The notes under the pieces: generated by a model
Databases searched by the model: none
What the model saw: the letters and a program-made list of their open reading frames with translations, nothing else
What the model was told of the DNA's origin: nothing
From: Saussurea involucrata
Lineage: Eukaryota; Streptophyta; Magnoliopsida; Asterales; Asteraceae
Reading direction: 5' to 3'
Assembly: GCA_033807775.1 (NCBI GenBank)
Contig: CM066317.1
Coordinates: 36,583,870-36,647,869 of the forward strand
DNA: 64,000 nucleotides
Shown: piece by piece, positions 31,546-41,875 of the stretch
Layout: every line of letters starts with the position of its first letter
Position numbering within the stretch: position 1 is the first letter of the stretch
Position numbers and translations under genes: made by a program

Positions 31546-33753
31546 TGTAAAGCCCACATCTCGGTATGTATTTCTTTTTTTTTATATATAAAAATTCCTT
31601 TTAGCGAGTTTATTTATCGGGGTTAGGCGTCAAGGACCTAAAACGAGTTAATTGGTATGTCAATAACCTTATGTTAAATCCTATGCAAATTTGGAAATTG
31701 TGGATATACTTTGAAAGTCTAGGGGCCAAATGTGGGCATGGGAATATGTGTGCATGTGGATCGGCCAAGGAGATGGGACCGACCCCCCCCCCTTCCTCTT
31801 CCCCTTCGGTTTCATGCTAGTAACCCCCAAGAACCCTTAGTCATCCCCCTCCCCCTTGTTTGGTTGTGTTCGGCCAAGAAAAAGAAAAGAGAGAGAGAGA
31901 AATCGGTGAGAGAGAGGGAGGAAGAGAGAAACCGAGAGAGAGAAAGGGGTTGCTGCCGACGACGAGGAGAGGGGAGGAAGAAGGTGATCGTCGGGAAAGA
32001 AAAAACGCTGCGTTGAGGTAAGCCTTCCGTTTTGTTTAAATTTAATGTGTCACCGTCGGAAACGCCGTAAACCGCCGCAGCCATGGCTGCCGGCGGTGGG
32101 GGGGGGGGGGGGGGGGGGGGCGCCGCTGCACGCCGCCGCTGTGGTGGCCGAGTGGTGGCTGGCCATGGCGGTGCTGGTGCAGTTGTGTGTGCGAGTAGGT
32201 GCATGTTAGGGCGATCGAGAGAGAGGAGGACGGTGGTGCGAGAGGGTAGTGTGGATTGCGTGCGTGTGTGTGTGATCACCGCCGGAAAACACCGCCGCCG
32301 CCGCCGTGCCCCACTGCCGGAGGTGGCAGTGGGTGAGGGCCCATGGCCTAAACCCTAAAACCACCAGGCGGAACCCCAAAACCGCCATAGCCTGACCCTA
32401 AACCGTTAATCGCTTATCGGAGGACCGTATTATGATTTTATGTGAACTGCAGTTTCTGTCCCTGTTCTTGTATCGAGCATAACTTCTGCTAGGAATGTCG
32501 GTTTGGGATGAAACTGGTTCCAAAAGTTCTGTTTACGAGTCTAGTAAGTTTCTTATGTTTTGCGGAAAGACCAGTTCGGATCATAGCTAGTGTCAAACTG
32601 CTGTTCTGTACTGAAAGGTACTGTTTTTCGCTGTGCAGCAGGTTGGTTTTGTAAAATCCGTAATAAATTGTAGAAAAATCATTAGACCGCGTTCTATACG
32701 TCCCTGGAACCGTAAGGCATGGAACTTCCTGAATATGGAATTAGATTTCTGGATTGATTAGTTTAACAGGGGTAAAATGGGTCTCGAACAGACCTGCGTT
32801 TTTAGTGTAAAAACTGGAATTGTAGTTTTTGTTAAACTAGTAAACGTGTCGTGAGTTGGGACTTTCCGTTGATATTTTAGTGCGTATTTAGGTGGGAAAA
32901 AGTGAGGAAAGTTGACGTGATGGTGTTGCGGCTCGTGGGCGCGTCGCGTTGTTTTGAGGTGAGTTCTCTCACCGCGTAGTTAGGAATTTCATGCATATCG
33001 TCATTTTGTGCTACGTGTTATTACGTGTTTACGTGAACTAGTTGGGATGCAATATCTAGTTGTGAACTGTTGAATTTATATGTGAATTGTGTACACCTCA
33101 GTGGGACTGGGGGGCTCGGTGGGACCGAGGGCTCGGTGGGACTGAGCTAGTACGATTATATTATATTTACTCGGTGGGACCGAGGGCTCGGTGGGACTGA
33201 GCTAGTACGATTATATTATCTTTACTCGGTGGGACCGAGGGCTCGGTGGGACAAAGCTAGTACGATTATATTATCTTTACTAGGTGGGACCGAGGGCTCG
33301 GTGGGACTGAGCTTGTATCAATATATTTTTGTGTACTCGGTGGGACCGAGGTTCGTGTCTATACATTAATCATTATGCAGTTTTATATTCGTGGTGATGG
33401 TGATGTTGCCTACTTGCGAGTAGGGGCGATATACGTGGGGTTGCTACCTGCGTGCGTGGTAGGATTCACTAAGCGTTTAGCTTACCTTTTCCCAATATGT
33501 TGTGATTTCAGGTGCGAGCGGCAGTCGGGCCTGACGGTACACACACTGAGCGCGGGTGTCGAGAATTGTTTAAATTTCACTTTCATACCTTTGGATTTTA
33601 TTTTATAAAATTTCCGCTGCATAAACTTTATTGACTGTTTGAGTTAACGATGTTAATTTCAATTGAGTTGCGAATTATTAAATTGTGGTTGTTTTATAAT
33701 GAAATGAATGTCTTAAAAAAATTTAAATTCCTTGTAATTTTTGGGACATTACA
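31546..33753 (+). repeat. 5' LTR of Tekay-2 (2208 bp)
   Basis: Partner of 49838-51956. It contains a GA-rich tract (31890-31950), donor-like GAGGTAAGCC near 32016, a G run (32098-32120), telobox AAACCCTAA (32350-32358), donor-like GAGGTGAGTT near 32957, the minisatellite and acceptor-like GATTTCAG near 33511. No gene. Confidence 0.95.
33097..33351 (+). repeat. Expanded hairpin minisatellite in the Tekay-2 5' LTR
   Basis: About ten CTCGGTGGGAC-type units, in a higher-order tandem of 55 bp that includes GAGCTAGTACGATTATATTA. The 3' LTR has about six units, so the two LTRs differ by roughly two 55-bp repeats. Confidence 0.85.
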
Positions 33754-33755
33754 AA

Positions 33756-33767
33756 TGGTATCAGAGC
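33756..33767 (+). promoter_or_regulatory. Primer binding site of Tekay-2 (tRNA-iMet)
   Basis: TGGTATCAGAGC starts two bases after the LTR. The following 33768-34518 is untranslated leader collinear with Tekay-1, with no gene seen. Confidence 0.92.
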
Positions 33768-34518
33768 ACAGCTTTAGTGAATCAAACACATCTCGGTGTG
33801 TTTGGTCTCAAGTTGCGGTTGTGAAATTTTCAAATTCTTTTACTAAAATCTTTTAAAATAAAAGAAAAAGGGAAAACCCGTTTGAGAAACGGTGATCGAG
33901 GGCGCAGTGTGTACAGTCAGCCGACGCTAAGTGGGAAGGTACAGTACTTAGTGTTTTTATCGCTTTCTAGATCATAGAGTATGCATGCTAGATTGCTTGT
34001 GTGGATTACATGGTACTGCATGTTTGTTGCTTGCTAATAGGAATTCATGCTAGCCTTGATAGGTTGTTACGTGAATGCACTATAGGTTGTATGTAGTAGG
34101 AACCGAATAGCCTTAGAATGCTTGATTTAGTTCTATTGCGCAACTCTTGTTTGAGTCCAACCGTTCTAGGATAGAATCTCTTATTCGAACGTCTATCTGG
34201 TTTTACACTGTTACGACTGTGCATTCGCGAGGCGACTCGTCAGGGTTAGTGGGGATTCTGTCCTAGCAAAGGTAGTGGGGTGATATGATTTTTCCTAGGG
34301 AGCTAGGAAGAGTGTATGCATATGCTGGTACGGGCATATGGGTTTATTTGTTGGTAAGAAACTACTTGGGCACTTCGGGACGGGACTCGAAACGAGTAGG
34401 GATAGGTGTGGAAGGTAGTAGTAGAGCTCCTACTATCTGAAGCACAGGATCCGTGCTCGAGTCGGGGAAAGTCACGGGGAACCCGAGGAGTTGAGCGTGA
34501 GCATAGATAGCAGGATTT

Positions 34519-34918
34519 ATTGTCCTAAGAACTTGAAGGTTCGCTTCGCGGTGAATCTGTTACGGGACGGAGCGAAGGACAGGTGTGCTACTGCTTTGAC
34601 GCTTAACGGGCGCACTACTTTGGCCTGGGAGGAGTTCGTCGTATGTTTCGTGTAGAGCATGTGCCTCTAGTGGAGATGGAGAGGAGTGCCAAAGAGTTCT
34701 TGGAGCTCTCTAAGACTGCGGATGCCATAAAGGAGGTGAACCGAAAGTTCACGGAAATGACATTATTCTGTCCTTAGCATGCTGCTTCTGAGGACATGAA
34801 GATGACGCGGTACAAGGATATGTTACGTACCAAGATCAGGGAGTTCGTGAGTACTGCGCAGTATGCTCCACTTGCTGCAGTGATGGAGGCGGCCTGAGGT
34901 AGAGTTCATCAACTAGGA
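34519..34918 (+). pseudogene. gag: Degenerate gag remnant of Tekay-2
   Basis: Scattered gag-like words remain in shifting frames: LRDGAKD, TLAWEEFVV, VEMERSAKEFLELSKTADA, KEVNRKFTEMTLFCP and MTRYKDMLRTKIREFV. Several stops and frame changes occur, and the zinc knuckle is missing. It runs into the protease ORF. Tekay-1 lacks this segment altogether. Confidence 0.65.
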
Positions 34919-36795
34919 GTGGAGGAGGCACAAGCTACGTATAGAGTGGTGACAGGTACATTCCTAGTTAACTCGGTGCCTGCGGTTGTGATGTTTGATA
35001 GCGGGGCTACTCATTCATTTGTGTCTCGCACTTTTAGCGAGAGTTTGGGCCGGGTAGTAGGTAGGTTAGCGTGTCCTCTTGTAGTTGAGGTGGAGGATAA
35101 TAGGACCTTGACGGTCACAGATGTGTATCGGGGATGCACGTTGGAAATCTCGGGCGTGGGATTTCCCATCGATTTGATTCCGATTGCGATGCGTGAGCTT
35201 TGTGTGATCGTGGGCATGGATTGGATGGATACGTTTGATGCGGAGATTGTTTGTCGTCATAAACAAGTGCGGGTTCGAACCCCAAGCGGGGGAGAACTGT
35301 TGGTCCAGGGAGACTCTCCGAGATGGACTTCGGCGATATGTTCAGCTGCGAGAGCTCGGAGATATCTTCAGCATAGTGGGCAGGGATTTTTAGCGTATGT
35401 GATAGATACGCGCGGGGAGGAAGAGAAGAAGACTGCGGAGAACGTGCCAGTTGTGCGGGAGTTTGCGGATGTATTTCCCGATGATCTACCGGGGATACCT
35501 CCCGAGCGACAGGTAGAGTTTCGTATTGATTTGGTTCCAGGTGCTGCTCCGGTAGGCAAGGCACCTTACTGCCTTGCTCCACCGGAAATGAAGGAGTTGT
35601 ACACTCAATTGCAAGAACTTCTCGAAAAGGAGTTCATCAAACCGAGTTGTTCCCCGTGGGGAGCCCCGATTCTGTTTGTGAAAAAGAAGGACGAGTCCCA
35701 ACGGATGTGTATAGACTACCGTGAATTGAATAAGCTTACGGTGAAGAACCGTTATCCCCTGCCAAGGATCGATGACTTGTTCGATCAACTTCAGGGAGCC
35801 TCGTGGTCCTCTAAGATTGAGTTGAGATAGGGGTATCATCAGATGCGGGTGAGGAGTGAGGATACGGGGAAGACGGCCTTTCGTACACGTTATGGCCATT
35901 ACAAGTTTGTGGTGACGCCTTTCGGGCTCACCAATGCACCAGCAGCGTTCATGGACCTTATGAACAGGGTGTGTAGCCCGATGTTGGATCGATCGGTGAT
36001 TGTGTTCATCGACGATATTCTCGTATATTCGAAGTCGAAGGAAGAGCACAAGATGCATTTGCGAGAAGTTTTGGAAGTTTTGAGGCGGGAGAAGCTTTAT
36101 GTAGTCAAGGATTATGACTGTGAGAAACTTTACCACCTGGGTAAAGCGAATGTTGTTGCGGACGCACTTAGTCGACATCCGGTTGGTGAACCATTGAGGG
36201 GTTTTTGTCAGCGATTGACAGTGGTTACACCTATCCTGGAGTCGATAGGTAGCGCTCAGGAGGTGGCCGTTTTGGAGGAAAAGGCAAAATGGGAGAGAGT
36301 TTCGGGAGAAATCCCGAATTTTGTCCGTGATAGTCGAGGGTTGTTGACTCGGCCCGGTAGAGTTTGGGTTCCATTCATCGGTGGGAACCGACAGGTACTA
36401 ATGGATGAGGCACATAAGTCCAAGTTCTCGATTCACCCGGGAGCTACAAAGATGTACAGAGACTTGCGTGAATGTTACTGGTGGCCCGGCATGAAGCGAG
36501 ATGTTGCTAGATGTGTTGAGGTATGTATGACCTGTCGGAAGGTCAAAGCGGAACATCAACGACCACATGGGAAATTACAACCGTTGGAGGTCCCGGTATG
36601 GAAATGGGAAAAGATTACAATGGATTTCATAACAAAACTCCCAAGGACTCCCCGTGGGAACGATGCCATTTGGGTGATCGTTGACCGTCTGACCAAGAGT
36701 GCTCACTTTTTGGCCATCAGGGAGAGCTCCTCGGCGGAGAAACAGAGACACCCGTTTTACCTCCCGGTTTTGGGAGAAGTTTCAGTCGGAGATGG
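34919..36795 (+). pseudogene. pol: Tekay-2 pol, 5' part
   Basis: Protease (DSGATHSF) and the start of RT are open to TAG at 35828-35830, which replaces the Ser codon of the LRSGYHQ motif. RT continues with FIDDILVYS. At about 36100, 202 codons (606 bp in Tekay-1, 9045-9650) are missing in frame, removing the end of RT and the catalytic start of RNase H. The integrase zinc module and first Asp are present (CMTCRKV, MDFITKLP). At about 36741 a 65-bp deletion shifts the frame and removes the region up to the second catalytic Asp. Athila then splits the gene at the GATGG target. Confidence 0.88.
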
Positions 36796-38370
36796 TGTTA
36801 CGTGCGAAATATGTGTTTTAATCGCAGTGGGTTGCAAACTGTCCACAGTGGGAAGTGCAAGTGTACACTGTCCACTATGATCGTCACAACAAGTAATAGT
36901 TGGTAAAATACCAGAATCGAATCCACAGAGACTGGACAATCAAGACAATATGGTTCTCATGAGCTCCTTTTACAAGTTTCAACTAGAGAGGAAAATAATA
37001 CTTTGGTTTGGTTTGGTAAAATAGCTACTTGAAACGATTTACTAAATGTTAAAAAGGAGGAATGTAGGTTAGATTTTCCCTAGATTTTATACCAAATACT
37101 CGGTCCTAAAAATGATCCTTGTATTCGAGGTGGGCATTTTCGCTAGAAAAGCCCGGTTACAAAATACTCACACCGTTAGATAAAAATCCCATACTCTTAG
37201 TACTTGTTGTTTTGTCAATGGTAATCTCTAAATGGACCTTTTCAGGCCTCGATGGAATGTGTAGAGACAAATACTCTAAGTGTTTTTAATACACAAATTA
37301 GCTTGCCTACTACTCCAGTGGGCAGAGATTAGCTCACTATGCCGACCTCACTTTCGTAAGTGTCATAAGAATTCTTTCGAATCCCCTAGCATCATTCAAG
37401 CTCGTGTCACTGCGTTCTACTTATTTCTAAGTTAAGAACTAGACTTTAGATCCTTGCAAGTGATCGGCTTGTTCGCATCCTTGGGTAAATATCGAGAATG
37501 AATGACCAAAACAACAAATATTCTAAGTATAAAGATTACTCAAGCATTTTTAATAAAATCCAAGTACTTCTCTTTCCTACATCCCAAAGGATGTTTAGCC
37601 TAGCATTTCCGAAGTAAAGAAAACAAAAGATGAAGATTTGCACATAATAAAACTGAAAGTGACTTGAATTAACTGCTCACAGTGGGGAACGAGAAGTCGT
37701 CCCTGCACTGTGTAATACGAACTACAATTTAAACTAAGAAAGTAAATTACTGAAAATTAAAGCTAGTTACTACAGTAAATAAAAGACTAAAGCTAATGTG
37801 GTAGTTGAGAGAATTTGAGACTAAAAGTATTCAAGGATGATAACCAAGCATGCATTTAATGGCACCCAAGTGCTCCTTTATATACTAGGAGAAGGAGTTG
37901 GGTATTACACAAAAGAGGTGGGTCTTCCAATGGGTAAAGACTGCTGAGTTGTGGCAGAATTCAGCTCCTTGTGCAATTCTTTTATCCAATGGTCCCTTCT
38001 CCAAGTCAATCTCCAAGTACAAAGAGGTGTACTTGATGCTATCTTCAATGAGAACTACCTTGTACTTCTCCAGCCATTTCTCTGCCATATGAACCTTCCT
38101 CCTCCAGAAAATTAGATCCCAACAAATAGTTTCTTTTTGATCAACTCGAAGAGTGGGGACCCGGAGTGGGCACAACAGTGGTCACTGCAGGATAAAACGT
38201 GAAAAACACCCAAATTCCACCAAATAGTTCATTAAATACTATGGTTCACTCCTTTTGCTCATTTTCGAGAATTATAATAAGAATGTGGGTTTTTAGAAGT
38301 GAAATGGCTAAAATTGACAAAATAAAGTGGAAAATAAATGGAAATAATAACTCTAAAAATAGAGTTATCA
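36796..38370 (-). repeat. 3' LTR of Athila (1575 bp)
   Basis: Partner of 47417-48991. TATATAAA (minus) at 37884-37877. CCCACTGTG motifs at 36844-36852 and 37678-37686. A 96-codon reading frame upstream of the TATA box is judged incidental. Confidence 0.95.
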
Positions 38371-39393
38371 CAACCTCAAACTTAAACCATTACTTGTCCC
38401 CAAGTAATAAAAAGAAAGAAATAAAATAAACAAAATGCACTAGAACTTTTAGGGACTTACATACTTCTTGATTTGAATGGGCGTTGATCTCCTTCCTTCG
38501 ATACTTCCTTTGGTTCCAAACTTGAAAATTTCACTTTTGTGTTTTACGAAATCTTTCCCTTGTTTTCCATTAATCAATAGGGCTTTCTTGGGTTCGACGG
38601 GTTTATGGCTTTGAATATTTTCCCAAGGGTTTTTGGCAAGTATTTCCAAACATGGACCGAAAATCTCGCTTTGGAGATTTTTATTTCAAGAAGTGGGTGT
38701 TTTGTATTTTGCAAGGGTAAGCACGTACACTTTCAGGCTTTATTTGGGAATGGCTATTTTTTTTTTTTTTTTTTTGAGAGTGGGTATTCTGATGGTCCAG
38801 AATGGGCACACCATCTTTTTCTGGGAGTGAACACTTTGATGGTCCAGAAAGGCACACCATCAAGTTTGCTAGTGACACTCCGATTTTCTTTTGTTTTTGT
38901 ATTTTTTTGGAGGTGGGTATGGCTTACCCACCTCAAACTTAGACTTCACAGTGTCCCCACTGTGGGCAAACTGGAAGTCACTCTGGAAGTTCCCACCTCA
39001 AACTTAAATCTCACAGTGTCCCCACTGTGACATTGAATTAACGAACAAAGGTGGTGGTTTGGGGTACAAAAAGGATCGTGTTTGGATGCGAAAAATGCCT
39101 ATATCATTTCATGGTATCAAGTTAAGATTCGTACTTACAAAAGGGACCTTTTTAAGTCGGAAGCCGAAAGTTGTACCTTGAAATGGAAACCAGATCAAAC
39201 AAGCATTCAAACAACAAATACGTTAGTACCCAAAAGTACCTACCCAGTGGTAGGATTTCATGCATCGATATTTAAAGAGTTAAAACAGCAAAAAGTGTCA
39301 ATGCCTAGCCATAGGCACAAAAAGATCAACCAAACAAAATAAAATTGTTTTTGGTGAGCAAAAGAGCGAAACCATTGTTTTAAAACAAACCAT
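38371..39393 (-). other. 3' non-coding region of Athila between ORF2 and the 3' LTR
   Basis: The stretch next to the LTR reads GTTTAAGTTTGAGGTTG on the minus strand, a purine/T-rich Athila-like PPT. It also holds a T run (38758-38775) and repeated CCCACCTCAAACTTA blocks, each followed by TCACAGTGTCCCCACTGTG, near 38930-39030. No convincing gene. Confidence 0.6.
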
Positions 39394-41388
39394 TCACGGG
39401 GTTTGGGTGGCTTGTGGTGACAGATCCGCATCATCATCTCCAAACTCGTCATCACTGGCATTGGTTGGGCAAATATCCTCAGGAAAATCTGGGAGCTGAG
39501 CAGCTAGCATTGGGTTGGCCTCTTTCATCATCAGGCCCGTCACCTCATCCCGTTCTCTTGTATACATCCAAAATTTCTGCGTGGCCCGGTTCTGATATCG
39601 CTGCTCACTTTCCAGCAACTCGATCCTGTATGTGAGCTTCTTCAAAGCTGCCAAAATCTCTCCCATTTGGTTGCTTGATGATCCGGCCTCGGTTGAATGG
39701 AGTGGTGTACGCGGCGTTCTCACAACATGCTCCTCAGCAATGGTCACAGTGGGGTGAACAGTCCCCACTGTGGGGATATCTTCTGTTTGTTCAGCTGGAG
39801 GAGTGGCGACGTACCTTCCCATCTTGCGGATGGTTTGTGCGCTGATGTTGCTCGTGGAGTCAAACCACTGATCCTCCACCGCCGAGGGTACACCTGCGTC
39901 TATCATTAGTAACGTAACGAGGCAAGGAAGGGGCAAGACTACCTTCTTTCTGTTCCGAGCTTGATCTATGGCCGCATGCATAACAATTCCGACGTTGATC
40001 TTTCGTCCAGTGAGAAGGCAGTACAACAAAGCACATTTATGCATAGACAATGTGGTATCGTGCGATGTTGGGGACACAGAGGCCCGGAGAAATTGGAACC
40101 AAACAGCGGCCTCGGTAGTGAGGGAGCTAGCGTTTAGGCACCTTCTCTGGCCGTCTTTGTTCCACGGCTTCCCCTCGACTGCTATTTCGCGCAAGACAAG
40201 ATCCTCGTCCGTCGGGGTCATTTTCTTTAAAAACTGGGCAAACTCACACACAGCCGGGCTCCTTCTTCCTAATACCCGGTTAATCGCTCCTGGAGTATAG
40301 CTTACTTGCTTACCCCGAACTACCACAGTGGGGTCCTTTGATTGAGAGGCTTCGGCATAAAATTCTCGGACCAACAAGGCATTAGCGCGTCGATTTGCCT
40401 CGGCCAAAATCGACCAGTCTTGCGCTACAATCCTATTCTTAACAAATGGGTTGGCCTCAACAAACTCAGGGTCGAAACCCCTCTCTAACTTCAGTTTCTG
40501 TGTAGCAATGCACTCATAGTGGGCAGCCACCTCCGGAGTGGTGAACTGCCTGGGCACCCCACTGGGGGCATGCGCAGTGCCCACTGTGGATTGATGTGGG
40601 TTTTTGGTTTGAACTTGGTCATCCCCAACATCAATCTCAACAGAAGATGAACTTAAAGAGGGCTGAAGACTTGTACCTTTCTTTGACGGTTGTTTTGCCG
40701 GCCTTTTTGTCGGTTGTTTCAGAGCTTTGGTCACCGCAGACCGGGTGATCACTCCTTTCCTTCTTGTGGCCCGCAGAATTAGGTTCTCCCCACTGTGGGC
40801 AGTCATCCTCACTGTCTCTCTTTCAACACTATCCCCAAGCTTGCGGTATTGTTCCTGATAGTCATCATCAACCTTCCTCTGAAATTCCACTTCTTCAGCA
40901 AAAATCTCTGCTTCAGCCCTTTTCCTTTCTTTCTCAAAAATCCTTTCCTTCTCAGCCTTCAGCCTTTCTTCTTCCATTCGCTTTTCCTCTTCTTCCATTC
41001 GCTTTTCCTCTTCTTCCTTTCTGATTCTTTCTTCTTCCTCTCGACGCCTCCTCTCGACCTCTTCCTTTCTTTTTCTAATGGCTTCCATTTTCTGTTTGAA
41101 CTCTTCTGCTAACCGTCTCTCTTCTTCTTCGGCTAGAAGTGTCTCGGTCTCGAAATGGGTGATACTGTTGTCTGAGACTTGCGATGATGAAGTAGCCTTT
41201 GGGCTTTCGTGCTTTGAAGAACCCTCGTCGGCCGCACCGGAGATGATCGGGTTTTCGCCGGAGTCCGGTGGCAGTTCGTTCAGGTCACGGGTGACGGCTT
41301 CCGGTGGTTGTTCCTCGGCGGTCCTGCGGCGGACGGCCGCACGTGTGAGTGCATCGGGGTTGGTGTTCATTCTCTTGGTTCTTGCCAT
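39394..41388 (-). CDS. Athila ORF2, 'envelope-like' / plant transposon protein
   Basis: An uninterrupted 664-codon ORF in the position of the Athila envelope-like gene. It starts MARTKRMNTN. A long charged, coiled-coil-like segment spans roughly residues 75-185 (repeated Glu/Arg/Lys, e.g. EEEEKRMEEERLKAEKE). A basic NLS-like stretch follows (RATRRKGVITRS, KQPTKRPAKQPSKKG; about residues 205-245). The globular core includes YTPGAINRVLGRRSP, AAVWFQFLRASVSP and LLYCLLTGRKINVGIVMHA...VLPLPCLVTLLMIDAGV. The PTVG words in linkers come from the DNA motif CCCACTGTG or its complement. No signal peptide or transmembrane helix is evident. The family is widespread and probably corresponds to Pfam's 'putative plant transposon protein' (recalled, not searched). 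Role unproven. Confidence 0.85.
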   Translation of the reverse strand: MARTKRMNTNPDALTRAAVRRRTAEEQPPEAVTRDLNELPPDSGENPIISGAADEGSSKHESPKATSSSQVSDNSITHFETETLLAEEEERRLAEEFKQKMEAIRKRKEEVERRRREEEERIRKEEEEKRMEEEEKRMEEERLKAEKERIFEKERKRAEAEIFAEEVEFQRKVDDDYQEQYRKLGDSVERETVRMTAHSGENLILRATRRKGVITRSAVTKALKQPTKRPAKQPSKKGTSLQPSLSSSSVEIDVGDDQVQTKNPHQSTVGTAHAPSGVPRQFTTPEVAAHYECIATQKLKLERGFDPEFVEANPFVKNRIVAQDWSILAEANRRANALLVREFYAEASQSKDPTVVVRGKQVSYTPGAINRVLGRRSPAVCEFAQFLKKMTPTDEDLVLREIAVEGKPWNKDGQRRCLNASSLTTEAAVWFQFLRASVSPTSHDTTLSMHKCALLYCLLTGRKINVGIVMHAAIDQARNRKKVVLPLPCLVTLLMIDAGVPSAVEDQWFDSTSNISAQTIRKMGRYVATPPAEQTEDIPTVGTVHPTVTIAEEHVVRTPRTPLHSTEAGSSSNQMGEILAALKKLTYRIELLESEQRYQNRATQKFWMYTRERDEVTGLMMKEANPMLAAQLPDFPEDICPTNASDDEFGDDDADLSPQATQTP

Positions 41389-41875
41389 TTTTAGGGTTTT
41401 GGAAGGGTTTTGCTGGTGGGTTTTTCATAGAGAGAGAAATGAAGAAGAAAAAGTTTGCTGGGTAAAATTTGGAAGCAAAGGAGGTTAAGGTGGTTTTTGG
41501 AAATGTTTTCTTTTCAAAAATGGGGGGAAACCGCCGATTTTAGGGGAGAGGGAGAGGATTGACAATGATAGCTTTGCTTGGGAAATGATGAACTATGACA
41601 CCATGGCCTAAAAGTAGACTTAATGGCAGCAAAAGGTGAAAGCTTGTCAGCATTGGGCCCCAAAAATAGTCCTTTCATTCGTCAGGTGGGGAGTGGGGAG
41701 CGCAGTGACCTGAGCCTTCCCCACTGCAAAGTACTTTCCTTGATTTTTCTTCAAAAAGTGGCACGTTCTTCTACACACATTAAAACAAACTACCATGCAG
41801 AATTAAAAAGACCAAAAATAATAAAAAGACAGCAAATAAGTGAAATAAAATATTTACAAACGGTTGTGAATTTCT
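41389..41875 (-). other. Spacer between Athila gag-pol and ORF2
   Basis: About 490 bp without a supported gene. Near the ORF2 ATG the minus strand has a pyrimidine-rich stretch with acceptor-like TTTTACCCAG (about 41462-41471) and telobox-like AAACCCTAAA at about 41390-41400. Spliced expression of ORF2 has been proposed for Athila relatives; here it is inference. Confidence 0.5.

Noticed and set aside
33097..33351. CRISPR-like regular repeats
   Set aside because: The units are a degenerate hairpin minisatellite inside an LTR with near-identical 'spacers', in a plant genome without cas genes.
37885..38175. A 96-codon ORF in both Athila LTRs (also 48506-48796), nearly identical in the two copies
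   Set aside because: It is conserved only because the LTRs are almost identical. It lies upstream of the TATA box in U3 and resembles no known protein.
38605..39030. A 141-codon plus-strand ORF opposite the Athila 3' non-coding region
   Set aside because: It reads through a T run and repeat blocks, has no family resemblance and is antisense to the element.
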